Shown: positions 1 to 8,801 of the stretch, piece after piece
How positions within the stretch are numbered: position 1 is the stretch's first letter
Layout: every line of letters begins with the position of its first letter
DNA from: JBNAVJ01 sp049700455
GTDB taxonomy: Bacteria > Bacteroidota > Ignavibacteria > Tepidaquicellales > Tepidaquicellaceae
NCBI GenBank assembly: GCA_049700455.1
Contig: JBNAVJ010000007.1
Span: 1 to 64,000, forward strand
Reading direction: 5' to 3'
DNA length: 64,000 nt
Program-made: the position numbers and the translations under genes
Notes under the pieces: model-generated
What the model was told of the DNA's origin: nothing
Databases searched by the model: none
What the model saw: only the letters and a program-made list of their open reading frames with translations

Positions 1-543
<543 letters not shown>

Positions 544-628
544 AAAAAATCCTGATTTCTACCGATCGCTTAACTAAGTCATCTTTGCACACTTAAAATC
601 ATATTATCTTTACTGTTGGCTCTTCTTA

Positions 629-640
629 TGATAAAGAACA
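629..640 (-). promoter_or_regulatory. boxA-like antitermination element in the rRNA leader
   Basis: The minus strand reads TGTTCTTTATCA, which matches 10 of 12 positions of the classic rRNA boxA TGCTCTTTAACA. It sits about 25-35 nt after the predicted start of the rRNA leader, the position expected for the site bound by NusB/S10 in the rRNA antitermination complex. The motif is short and the genome is AT-rich, so this is a probable rather than certain call. Confidence 0.5.
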
Positions 641-672
641 ACCCTGCTTTCTCTTTATCTGCAGGAATTACA

Positions 673-701
673 AATATAATAAGTTTCTTTTATCTTGTCA
701 A
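673..701 (-). promoter_or_regulatory. rRNA operon promoter (TTGACA, 17 bp, TATATT)
   Basis: On the minus strand a perfect -35 box TTGACA (701-696) is followed by a 17-bp spacer and TATATT (678-673). The -10 continues as TATATTTG, which also matches the Bacteroidota -7 element TAnnTTTG. Transcription would begin near 666, giving a leader of about 120 nt before 16S. The -35 box begins only 5 bases beyond the gpsA stop codon, so this promoter is squeezed between the two genes and no terminator is visible between gpsA and 16S. Confidence 0.85.
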
Positions 702-706
702 TGTAT

Positions 707-1723
707 TTATTTATTTTTTTTCTCATCGTATTCATCTTTCAACTCCCGTGTCATTAATATCGTAGTTGCATAGTGAGGATTCTTATCCTTAAATAGAATA
801 TCATATACTTGCTCAACTATAGGCATATCAACCCCCTCCCTAAATGCAAGATCCCTTGCAGACTTTGTTGTTGCTACTCCCTCTGCAACCATCTTCATCT
901 CTGCTAATATACTTGAAAGCTTTTTTCCCATTCCTAACTGTTCCCCAACATATCTATTACGTGAATGTTTGGATGAACAGGTTACTATTAAATCCCCTAT
1001 TCCTGAAAGTCCAAAAAAAGTTTCCCGTTGCGCTTTCAACTTAATCCCTAATCTCATTATCTCATTTATACCTCGTGTCATTATTGCTGCTTTGGTATTA
1101 TCACCAAATCCAGCCCCATCTGATATCCCCGCTGCAATTGCTATTACATTTTTTAACGCACCTCCTATCTCTGTCCCTTTTATATCAGAATTCGTATAAA
1201 CACGAAAATAATTATTTGAAAATACTTTCTGAACTAACTTAGCATCGTAACTGTTGACTGATGCACTGACAACTGCAGTTGGAACTTTTCTCGATACTTC
1301 TTCTGCATGAGATGGACCGGATAAACTTACAATTCGGGGTTTGCCCGCAAATTTAAAAATATCAGTTATTATTTCTGACACAAACATTAATGTATCATTC
1401 TCAATCCCCTTTGAAGCACTAACAACAACTTCATTCTTTAATAAATAGCCAGTAAGTGGTCTTAAATTATTCCTGATATATTGAGTCGGGGTTGTAATTA
1501 ATAGAATATCTCGATTGTGTACGGCTTGTAGTAAGTCACTTGTAATTTTTACCCTGGACGGTATCGTAACTTTGGGTAAATAATAAAAGTTTTCTCTATA
1601 CTCTCGCAATGTTTCTGCGTATTCAGAATTGTATTCCCATAGAGTTACAGAATGTCCATTCCTGTAAAGCAAAATTGCAAGGGTGGTACCCCAACCACCG
1701 GCACCTAATACTGCTATTTTCAT
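707..1723 (-). CDS. gpsA: NAD(P)H-dependent glycerol-3-phosphate dehydrogenase
   Basis: This 338-residue protein makes sn-glycerol-3-phosphate from dihydroxyacetone phosphate, the first committed step of phospholipid synthesis in the cytosol. The N-terminus has the Rossmann nucleotide-binding motif G7-A-G-G-W-G12. The central SGPSHAEEV stretch (about 135-143) and the catalytic lysine K191 in GGALKNVIAIAAG are typical, as is GFGDNTKAA just after. The length is the family norm. It follows plsY with a gap of only 5 bases, and the two products act in sequence: GpsA supplies the acyl acceptor used by PlsY. The rRNA promoter begins immediately after its stop codon. Confidence 0.97.
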   Translation of the reverse strand: MKIAVLGAGGWGTTLAILLYRNGHSVTLWEYNSEYAETLREYRENFYYLPKVTIPSRVKITSDLLQAVHNRDILLITTPTQYIRNNLRPLTGYLLKNEVVVSASKGIENDTLMFVSEIITDIFKFAGKPRIVSLSGPSHAEEVSRKVPTAVVSASVNSYDAKLVQKVFSNNYFRVYTNSDIKGTEIGGALKNVIAIAAGISDGAGFGDNTKAAIMTRGINEIMRLGIKLKAQRETFFGLSGIGDLIVTCSSKHSRNRYVGEQLGMGKKLSSILAEMKMVAEGVATTKSARDLAFREGVDMPIVEQVYDILFKDKNPHYATTILMTRELKDEYDEKKNK

Positions 1724-1728
1724 TGTAA

Positions 1729-2430
1729 TTACTGTTTGTACTTAAAGGGGGCTTTAATATTGAGAATTCGAATCACCCACAAACTTTCAAAACGGTGCTC
1801 CCTGCCTGTGAGCAGTCTTTTGATATTGGATCTGTGGTTATAGATAAGAAATAAGGACATTGCAATACTGAAATATATCAATGTATGATATCCATCTATT
1901 TCAACTCTAAAAATATTTTCTCTTACAAAAAGCGTCATCGGGAAAATTATCGATGCTATGATTGAACCAAGTGAAACATAGCCGGATGATAATAAAACAA
2001 GTATAAAAAATCCTGCGGTTATTAGAACGTCAAGTGGGGTTAAAGAAATCAACATACCCATTGCAGGGTTAATCCCCTTACCTCCTTTGAACCCAACAAA
2101 GACACTGTAAGTATGTCCAACAATGCAGGCAAGCCCTGCTATTATTTTAACAAGAGTGAAGTCTTCAAAAGGAGTATAATTGTGAAACGGTAAAGTTTCA
2201 AACATCAAATGAGAAACAAAGTTAGTAGCAACAAAGCCTTTTACCACATCAAGTATCTGAACGGTAATTCCTAACGGAATACCCAATACCCTGAAAGCAT
2301 TAGTTGAACCGAGATTTCCACTTCCTTTTGTTCGTAAATCAACACCTTTAAACACTTTCCCAACTATGTAGGCAAAAGGGATTGCCCCCACAAAATAGCT
2401 AACCGCTACTAAAATTATTAAGGATAACAT
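1729..2430 (-). CDS. plsY: Acyl-phosphate:glycerol-3-phosphate acyltransferase PlsY
   Basis: This is an integral membrane enzyme that transfers an acyl group from acyl-phosphate to glycerol-3-phosphate to give lysophosphatidic acid. All three family motifs are visible: GSGNLGSTNAFR (about 36-47), GHTYSVFVGFKGGKG (about 105-119) and the C-terminal YNHRSNIKRLLTGREHRF. Several hydrophobic segments surround them. At 233 residues it is slightly longer than the usual 190-210, the excess being a C-terminal tail after the GREHR motif. It is co-oriented with gpsA, 5 bases away, so the pair should be co-transcribed. The upstream DUF4340 gene ends 61 bases before it with no terminator seen, so it may also belong to that transcript. 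Confidence 0.96.
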   Translation of the reverse strand: MLSLIILVAVSYFVGAIPFAYIVGKVFKGVDLRTKGSGNLGSTNAFRVLGIPLGITVQILDVVKGFVATNFVSHLMFETLPFHNYTPFEDFTLVKIIAGLACIVGHTYSVFVGFKGGKGINPAMGMLISLTPLDVLITAGFFILVLLSSGYVSLGSIIASIIFPMTLFVRENIFRVEIDGYHTLIYFSIAMSLFLIYNHRSNIKRLLTGREHRFESLWVIRILNIKAPFKYKQ

Positions 2431-2491
2431 TTCTTCTTTCTAATACTATAAGATAATATAAATTTTACAAACAAAAAATGAAATTTGGTTC

Positions 2492-3424
2492 TTACTTTTC
2501 TTTCTTTGGAAGGAGTTCTTTTTTCGACTTATATAGCATCTTTACAAAATTCTCATCAACCTCAAAAATTTGTTTCAATCCTGATACTCTCAATAAATAT
2601 TTCGGGTTACGTTCTTCTGTACCAACTTTAAAGAATTCAAATTCCCAAACCTTATCAGCAGTTACAATTACTTTATAATCTGGTTTCATATCATTCCCAA
2701 GAGTAGTATCCCTGAAGGATTGGGTGTTGTAATTATTTAAAAGATTAAGTAATCCTTCTGCCTGAGCCTTATCAACTGTATCCCTGTCAATAAAAGCCTG
2801 TGCGGTTGTATCAAAAGTTACCGTGAAATCTTCATCATTATGGATAAATCTTATAGATTTAATAGATTCTTTTGGGAGTGCTACAATTTGTAAATCCCTC
2901 CAGTCAAACATTCTTTCTTTAACAAAGTAATTTCTTAAGAAATTATCAGCAAGATAGATTTTATCATCATTGAGTTTCTTTATAAATGTCTGTGAGGGAC
3001 CACTCGCTGCATTACCTATTAAAAACGAACCTACTACATTACCAGTCTGATACACTGTTATTTTTGTAACATTAGTATCGTTGAAACCATATCTATCTTT
3101 CATTTCAGGATTTTCAGAGACAATATTTGAAAGTTTATAATTTTTCAGGTGGCTCAACATTTGTGAAATAAAATTCTGATTTGCCATATAATCATTTGGG
3201 TAAATCTCTCGCCAGACAGGTCCTACTTTAGCAAGCGCTATTTTCACTCCATTTCTTTCAAACTCTACTTTATCCACTAATGCGGAATCAACCTTGAAAA
3301 ATTGTTCTTCTTTGATTTTCTCAGTTGAAGTCTTTGGACCTCTTTCTGAGGTTACAAGATAAGCAATAATGATTAAAACTACTAAAATCCCCCCAAGAAT
3401 GTAATAACTCTTTTTATTGTTCAT
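2492..3424 (-). CDS. DUF4340-type membrane-anchored protein, ABC-export associated
   Basis: This 310-residue protein has an N-terminal transmembrane anchor (about residues 6-23, following NNKKS) and an otherwise soluble domain that should face outside the inner membrane. The repeat-like beta-rich pattern (phrases such as KIALAKVGPVWREIYPNDY and SFLIGNAASGPSQTFIKKL) fits the DUF4340 family, which is regularly found after GldG-like ABC auxiliary proteins. It starts 17 bases after the GldG-like gene and is the last member of the ATPase/permease/GldG-like/DUF4340 set. Its biochemical role is unknown. The family assignment rests on pattern and context, not on a search. Confidence 0.75.
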   Translation of the reverse strand: MNNKKSYYILGGILVVLIIIAYLVTSERGPKTSTEKIKEEQFFKVDSALVDKVEFERNGVKIALAKVGPVWREIYPNDYMANQNFISQMLSHLKNYKLSNIVSENPEMKDRYGFNDTNVTKITVYQTGNVVGSFLIGNAASGPSQTFIKKLNDDKIYLADNFLRNYFVKERMFDWRDLQIVALPKESIKSIRFIHNDEDFTVTFDTTAQAFIDRDTVDKAQAEGLLNLLNNYNTQSFRDTTLGNDMKPDYKVIVTADKVWEFEFFKVGTEERNPKYLLRVSGLKQIFEVDENFVKMLYKSKKELLPKKEK

Positions 3425-3441
3425 AGTTCCAATTTTTTAAA

Positions 3442-5070
3442 TTAAGTGTTTTGTAATCTTTTTCTTTTTTGCTTTCTCTTGTGCCAATTATAAAAGCCAA
3501 ATAACACAACTATTCCTACTGGAACAATATAACTCATATAAGTAAACATTCTTTTGCCTGTATCAGAAACATATTCTATTGCTGGCTCAGATGCTTGCTT
3601 ACCTTTAATTTGTGAAAGCCCAACGTCATCTGCAAGATATTCAACAATATTAGTGAAAAATACTATATTCTCCATTCCTACTTTTTGCTCTTCGTTCATA
3701 AAATCACCATCTCCAATGGCTATCATTTTAGATTCTTTCGTAGATTGATCAAGCCTTGGTCCTGAATAAGGAGGTACATCCTTTGTAGTATCAGCAGGCA
3801 CATCTTTACCCGCATAAAAGCTACTGAACTTCCCTGTATATATTGCTCCGACAACAAACCCCTTGGAAGAAAATAAGGTATCTGCCTGTCTTTTGGTCAT
3901 CTTATCAAATTGTTGTGGATCAAGAAAGAATAGACCTTCAATTTTTCCTGACCTATCACTTGTTGTAAGTAGCGGAATAGCAGTTATACCTTTACTGGCA
4001 GCTGCATTTAAATCAAGAGAACTTACAAAAGTAAGTATTACATAGGGAACATTTTTGAAAGCAGGAATATCTCTATTAATCCTGGTTATTTTAGGGAAAA
4101 AGTAATAATCCGAAAGAGCAAAGAACCCAAAGGGCGTCTGGCGCTGTATTTGAGCAGCTTGTAAATCCCTGATACAGTTATTCTCAATAACCACACCATA
4201 ATTAGCCAATAAATCATCGAGGTTTGTATTAACCTGTTCGCCTATTACGAGTTTTTGCTGGAAGTTCGGTATAACTTTATTTATAAGCCAGGCTATATTT
4301 CCACCTCTCATTATATACTGGTCAAGCATAAATTTATGAGACTCAGGCACTGCACTACGTGGTGCCATTACTATTAAAACATCTATATCTGATGGGACAG
4401 GATTATATCTGCTTACATCAACCTTAACAAGGTCATACTGAGGAGATAATATCTTGTTCATTTCATTAAATTTGGTGTGATCGTATTCATCGTGTCCGGT
4501 CAAAAAGCCAATTTTCTTTTTCTTTTCAGTTATCAGTTTCTTAATGGTACTTGTTATATCATATTCCAGATTATCAACACTTTGGACAAAAGGCAATACT
4601 TCCTGCTTACCCCCATAGAGAAAAGCCATTCCAAGAAATACCATCTTCACTTCTGATTTATAACTTTCCTGAACCGAAAGCTGCACAGGCTGAATTCCAA
4701 ACTTCTGAGCTTCTTTTACAAGTTCATCGTTTTCATCTCCAGCTGTTGGATTAAAAAATTCATAATTTAAATTACCATGTGAATACGAACGGTAATCATT
4801 CAACATATCCTGAACTTGCTTTCTCAAGCTGTTATATGGTGGAGGTAGATTTTCACTGAAATAACATTTTATCACAAGCTTGTCATTCAATTGGCTTACC
4901 AGCTCTTTACTTATTGGAGAGAGTGTGTAAGAACGGTTTTTTGTTAAATCAATCCGTGTAAATACCCGACTGGATATGACATTTATTACTATTAATATAG
5001 CAATAACTAAACCGATTTTAATTAGGAAATCTTTTTTAACATTTTTCTTTTCCATTTTCTCCTCTTGCAT
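3442..5070 (-). CDS. GldG-like ABC transporter auxiliary protein
   Basis: This 542-residue protein has an N-terminal transmembrane segment (about 17-35), a large extracytoplasmic region and a second transmembrane segment near the C-terminus (about 510-528) ending in a basic tail (WHKRKQKRKR). That is the layout of the GldG/ABC_transp_aux family. The stretch RIDLTKNRSYTLSPISKEL at the start of the soluble part and the later KKIGFLTGHDEYDH are typical of it. The start may be M1 or M6, because both are methionines in a weakly conserved lead-in. It lies 10 bases after the permease gene. In gliding Bacteroidota the homologous GldA/F/G set supports motility, but similar sets occur in non-gliders, so the substrate and role stay open. 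Confidence 0.85.
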   Translation of the reverse strand: MQEEKMEKKNVKKDFLIKIGLVIAILIVINVISSRVFTRIDLTKNRSYTLSPISKELVSQLNDKLVIKCYFSENLPPPYNSLRKQVQDMLNDYRSYSHGNLNYEFFNPTAGDENDELVKEAQKFGIQPVQLSVQESYKSEVKMVFLGMAFLYGGKQEVLPFVQSVDNLEYDITSTIKKLITEKKKKIGFLTGHDEYDHTKFNEMNKILSPQYDLVKVDVSRYNPVPSDIDVLIVMAPRSAVPESHKFMLDQYIMRGGNIAWLINKVIPNFQQKLVIGEQVNTNLDDLLANYGVVIENNCIRDLQAAQIQRQTPFGFFALSDYYFFPKITRINRDIPAFKNVPYVILTFVSSLDLNAAASKGITAIPLLTTSDRSGKIEGLFFLDPQQFDKMTKRQADTLFSSKGFVVGAIYTGKFSSFYAGKDVPADTTKDVPPYSGPRLDQSTKESKMIAIGDGDFMNEEQKVGMENIVFFTNIVEYLADDVGLSQIKGKQASEPAIEYVSDTGKRMFTYMSYIVPVGIVVLFGFYNWHKRKQKRKRLQNT

Positions 5071-5080
5071 TTTTTAATTT

Positions 5081-5827
5081 TTACCACTTTCTCCTTTCAA
5101 GAGAAACTCGTGTTAGCATTAAGGTAATAGTAATACCACTTAATAAGTAAATTAGATTCTTTGTATCAATAACTCCCCGCGCCATATTTGAAAAGTGATA
5201 ATTAGGACCAATATATTCAAATATGTTAACCAATGCTGCCGGCATTTTACTAAGTAGCCACTCAAGATTAAATAAGAACAAAAAGAACAAAATTAAAAAT
5301 GTAACTATAAATGAGATTACCTGATGTTCAGTTAAAGAAGAAACAAGCAAACCTATGCCAACATACAAACCGCTCAAAAGCAAAACCCCTACATAAGTTG
5401 CTATAATAATACCCACATCAGGAGTGCCAAGGAAAAATAGACCTATCACATAAAAAAGTGTCGGAGCTACTGCCAGCATTGTTACCGCAAGCGCTGATAA
5501 AAACTTCCCGATTATTATCTCCGTATCTGTAACAGGTTTAGTTAGCAAAAGTTCTATTGAGCCTGATTTCATTTCCTCTGCAAAAGTTCTCATCGTTATT
5601 GCAGGAATAAAAATTGTAAGAAGTAAAGGAATTGGCGGATATATCAGCTGGGGAATACTTGTCTCAAATATAGACCTTATGGAAACAATATTAAAAAGAA
5701 AAAGCAAGTTTGTAAAACTCCAGGCAGTAATAATCAAAAATACAATAATAATAATATAAGCTACAGAAGAATATATATTGTACTTGAATTCACGTTTGAA
5801 AATTGTTAATACATTTGACCAATTCAT
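5081..5827 (-). CDS. ABC-2 type transporter permease, GldF-like
   Basis: This is a 248-residue inner-membrane protein with about six hydrophobic segments, the size and layout of ABC-2 permeases. The motif AITMRTFAEEMKSGSIELLLTKP (split here as AITMRTFAEEMKSGS then IELLLTKP, about 77-98) is the characteristic cytoplasmic loop of the GldF/NosY/CcmB-like group that contacts the ATPase. It follows the ATPase gene with 11 bases between them and precedes the GldG-like gene by 10 bases, so the three form one exporter. No substrate can be read from the sequence. Confidence 0.9.
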   Translation of the reverse strand: MNWSNVLTIFKREFKYNIYSSVAYIIIIVFLIITAWSFTNLLFLFNIVSIRSIFETSIPQLIYPPIPLLLTIFIPAITMRTFAEEMKSGSIELLLTKPVTDTEIIIGKFLSALAVTMLAVAPTLFYVIGLFFLGTPDVGIIIATYVGVLLLSGLYVGIGLLVSSLTEHQVISFIVTFLILFFLFLFNLEWLLSKMPAALVNIFEYIGPNYHFSNMARGVIDTKNLIYLLSGITITLMLTRVSLERRKW

Positions 5828-5838
5828 ATTCTTATGAT

Positions 5839-6795
5839 TTAATTTTTCCCTGATTTTGAAGTTAATTGTCTGAATATATCTTCAAGTGAGGTTTCTTCCT
5901 GATGAAGTTCAAGAAGAATAAGATTGTTTGCTACTATTGTTCGAAAGATTTCTTCTCTTACATCAATTCCTTTATTAGCAGTTATATCAAATACCCAGAC
6001 AGCATCTTCATCTCTAATAAGTTTTAATCGTTCAACATTCTTGACAGATTCTAAAAGAGAAGTGATTTTTTCCTTCCCAAATCTTGGGTCTTTCTTAACT
6101 ATCAGGTGTATACCCAGTTGACCCCGAAATTTTTTCTGCAGGTCATCTGTTGAACCATCAGCAACAATTCTGCCTTTGTTTATAATTATTATCCTATCAC
6201 AGGTTGCTTCAACTTCTTGCAGAATGTGGGTACTAAGCATCAAAGTTTTTTCTTTCCCAAGATCCTTTATCAATTTCCGAATTTCCAAAATCTGGTTAGG
6301 ATCCAAGCCTGAGGTTGGCTCATCCAGCAGGAGGACATCCGGATTATGAATCATAGCTTGAGCTAAGCCCACACGTTGCCTGTATCCTTTAGAAAGTTCT
6401 CCGATGTCTTTATGTCTTACATCTTCCAGACCACAAACTTTCACCATTCTCTTAATGGCATCAGGAACTCTTTCTTTAGGAACAGATTGTAAATTAGCAG
6501 CATATTCAAGATAATCAATCACATTCATATCTGCATACAAAGGATTTAACTCGGGCAAATATCCAATCTTCTTACGAACTGCAAGAGAATCTTGTTCTGC
6601 ATCTACTCCATCAACAAATATTTTACCTTTGGTTGGTGTTAAAAATGTAGTAATAAGTTTAAGTGTAGTTGTTTTCCCTGCCCCATTGGGTCCAAGAAAA
6701 CCTACAATTTCTCCCTTCTTAATCTCAAATGAAATGTTATCAAGGGCAAGTTGTTCACCGTAATACTTAGTTAAATTTTCTACTCTGATTGACAT
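5839..6795 (-). CDS. ABC transporter ATP-binding protein, GldA-like
   Basis: This 318-residue nucleotide-binding subunit powers the adjacent permease. Walker A is GPNGAGKTT (35-43), the ABC signature is LSKGYRQRVGLAQ (about 134), Walker B is VLLLDEPTSGLDP (about 154) and the H-loop is STHILQEVE. The roughly 100 residues after the ATPase core form the extra C-terminal domain seen in GldA and other ABC-2 export ATPases. It is the first gene of the ATPase-permease-GldG-DUF4340 series. About 270 bases of non-coding DNA lie upstream, including the terminator of the preceding unit, so a promoter is expected there although no single convincing box pair was found. Confidence 0.92.
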   Translation of the reverse strand: MSIRVENLTKYYGEQLALDNISFEIKKGEIVGFLGPNGAGKTTTLKLITTFLTPTKGKIFVDGVDAEQDSLAVRKKIGYLPELNPLYADMNVIDYLEYAANLQSVPKERVPDAIKRMVKVCGLEDVRHKDIGELSKGYRQRVGLAQAMIHNPDVLLLDEPTSGLDPNQILEIRKLIKDLGKEKTLMLSTHILQEVEATCDRIIIINKGRIVADGSTDDLQKKFRGQLGIHLIVKKDPRFGKEKITSLLESVKNVERLKLIRDEDAVWVFDITANKGIDVREEIFRTIVANNLILLELHQEETSLEDIFRQLTSKSGKN

Positions 6796-7002
6796 AGCAT
6801 TTCTCTTTTAATAAGCAATAAATATATAATATAACTTTCTTATTTTCAAACCACTAAATAGGGAGAGTGATAGTATTAATAAACGGAAAGTCTTACTATC
6901 TGTTCAAATCAAATTTATCCCATATAACATATCAGGTGATTAAGACTTTGATAATTTACCTCCTAAAAGTCCTAAGAAGTAACCACTAAATACTAAAATT
7001 AA

Positions 7003-7040
7003 TAAGTGTGGGGTAAAAAAAGATTTTCACCCCACACTTA
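7003..7040 (-). terminator. Rho-independent-like terminator after the lipoprotein gene
   Basis: A perfect 12-bp inverted repeat (TAAGTGTGGGGT at 7003-7014 with its complement at 7029-7040) flanks a 14-base AT-rich loop. It lies 26 bases past the stop codon of the gene ending at 7066. The following minus-strand sequence (ATTAATTTTAG) is only moderately T-rich, so it is a plausible rather than ideal intrinsic terminator. It separates the rfbB/lipoprotein unit from the ABC exporter genes. Confidence 0.75.
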
Positions 7041-7065
7041 CTTATTAATTAATTTTAATGTTAAA

Positions 7066-7725
7066 CTATTTTTTTCTGGAACGCAAACGATACATAAAAA
7101 TTAATCCAAAGAGAATAACAATTGGTAATTCAATACCGAATATCCCGCATTTCTTTTCGGATTTAATAACTGCTTTTAGTTCAACATCGTTATTGAGGTC
7201 TGCAAGGGTTTTATTCCAGCTGACCTTTTTACCATCAATTTTCCCGTTACTTGAAATTATCTCGTTAGGAAATTCAAATTCGTATATCAGTTTATAATCA
7301 CTCATTCCAAAACCGGAGTTCGCTGTATCTTTTAATAACGTATACACAAACTCCATTCCTTCTTTTCCCTTCTGCCAGGAAGCTTTAATCTTTGAGAATC
7401 CTTTAGCTTCAGTAAGCTTGTTGATGTCCTTAAATTTTAAATCTAAATAAACATGTTTTGTTGAATCCTCTTTTTTCTCTTCTACCTTTACCTCACCAAC
7501 TTGTATATTGGGAGAAGAAAATTTTTCACGAGCTTTGTCCTCCGTAAATCCAAACCCACTTAGTTCATCTCCCATTATATTACTGCTCTTTGCCCAGTAA
7601 TGAATTTTCATTGTCCCGGAACCATCAGAATTGAGAACTGTTTTCTGCTCGTAATTAATGCATCCGCTTATTAAAATGGCTAAGAAAAAAATAAAAAGTG
7701 GTACAAACCATTTTACTGGTTTCAT
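7066..7725 (-). CDS. Putative lipoprotein with a C-terminal membrane anchor (LppM/DUF3153-like)
   Basis: This 219-residue protein has a lipoprotein signal peptide with lipobox ISGC (acylated cysteine at 22), so it should be secreted and lipidated. The mature start (NYEQKTVLNSDGSGTMKIHYW) resembles the LppM/DUF3153 pattern, but that is recognition by eye only. The last 27 residues are unusual: a cysteine-glycine (C193-G194), a hydrophobic segment (about 199-211) and a basic tail RLRSRKK, like the sorting tails of CTERM-type proteins. The product could therefore be held at both ends. It follows rfbB by 38 bases and is followed by a terminator. Function unknown. Confidence 0.65.
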   Translation of the reverse strand: MKPVKWFVPLFIFFLAILISGCINYEQKTVLNSDGSGTMKIHYWAKSSNIMGDELSGFGFTEDKAREKFSSPNIQVGEVKVEEKKEDSTKHVYLDLKFKDINKLTEAKGFSKIKASWQKGKEGMEFVYTLLKDTANSGFGMSDYKLIYEFEFPNEIISSNGKIDGKKVSWNKTLADLNNDVELKAVIKSEKKCGIFGIELPIVILFGLIFMYRLRSRKK

Positions 7726-7763
7726 TTTTTTTCCTTTCGTTTAATTTAAGAGATATGAATTGG

Positions 7764-8789
7764 CTATTTTAATTTACTTGAGTAATTGAGTTCATAATAC
7801 TTTAGATACTCTCCACTCATAACTTTACGCCACCACTGCTGGTTATCAAGATACCACTTTACAGTTAATTCGATTGCATTTTCAAATTTATATTTAGGAG
7901 ACCATCCCAGTTCTTTTTGAATTTTAGTGGAATCTATTGCATACCTCCTATCGTGACCAGGACGATCTTTTACAAATTGAATTTGCTCTTCTGATTTACC
8001 GAGAAGTTTTAAAATTAATTTAACTATGTCAATGTTGTGCTTTTCGTTGTTACCGCCAATATTATAAACCTCACCATAAGTACCTTTATGTAACACCTCA
8101 CAAAGTGCACTGCAATGGTCTTCAACATATAACCAATCACGAATATTTTTACCATCCCCATAAACAGGTAATTTTTCATTATCCACAGCTTTTGCAATCA
8201 TTAAAGGGATTAGTTTTTCAGGAAACTGGTATGGTCCATAGTTATTTGAGCAACGTGTAATTAAGACAGGAAATCCATAAGTGTGAAAATAAGCACGGCA
8301 CAATAAATCTGCTGCTGCCTTAGTTGCTGAATAGGGGCTATTAGGAGAGATAGGAGTGGTTTCTGTAAATTTAATCTCTTTGTTATCTTCTGGAAGAGAA
8401 CCGTATACTTCATCAGTTGATACTTGAAGAAATTTATCTATATTTGTATTTCTCGCAACATCCATAAGAACCTGAGTACCCAGCACATTTGTCATTACAA
8501 ATTCTCGTGAACCTAAAATACTCCTGTCAACGTGTGATTCTGCAGCAAAATTTACAATAGTGTCTATATTATAATGTTTGATAGTATCTTCAACCTTCTG
8601 AGAATCACAAATATCACCCTTTACAAAAGTATAATTTGGATGACTTTCAACTTCTTTAAGATTTTCAAGATTCCCAGCATAAGTAAGTTTGTCAAAGTTG
8701 ACTATGAAATAGTGATAGTTTGAAAGAACATACCTTATAAAATTACTCCCGATAAAACCTGCACCTCCTGTTACAAGTATATTCTTCAT
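7764..8789 (-). CDS. rfbB: dTDP-glucose 4,6-dehydratase
   Basis: This NAD-dependent enzyme converts dTDP-glucose to dTDP-4-keto-6-deoxyglucose, the second step towards dTDP-rhamnose and other deoxysugars of surface polysaccharides. It is an extended short-chain dehydrogenase with the nucleotide motif GGAGFIG (8-14), the catalytic STDEVYG (124-130, with the dehydratase Asp126-Glu127 pair) and YSATK (Tyr153, Lys157). The length of 341 fits. The usual partners rfbA, rfbC and rfbD are not adjacent. It starts 12 bases after a beta-barrel protein gene, with which it is probably co-transcribed. Confidence 0.95.
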   Translation of the reverse strand: MKNILVTGGAGFIGSNFIRYVLSNYHYFIVNFDKLTYAGNLENLKEVESHPNYTFVKGDICDSQKVEDTIKHYNIDTIVNFAAESHVDRSILGSREFVMTNVLGTQVLMDVARNTNIDKFLQVSTDEVYGSLPEDNKEIKFTETTPISPNSPYSATKAAADLLCRAYFHTYGFPVLITRCSNNYGPYQFPEKLIPLMIAKAVDNEKLPVYGDGKNIRDWLYVEDHCSALCEVLHKGTYGEVYNIGGNNEKHNIDIVKLILKLLGKSEEQIQFVKDRPGHDRRYAIDSTKIQKELGWSPKYKFENAIELTVKWYLDNQQWWRKVMSGEYLKYYELNYSSKLK

Positions 8790-8801
8790 CTTAATTTCAG
8801 T

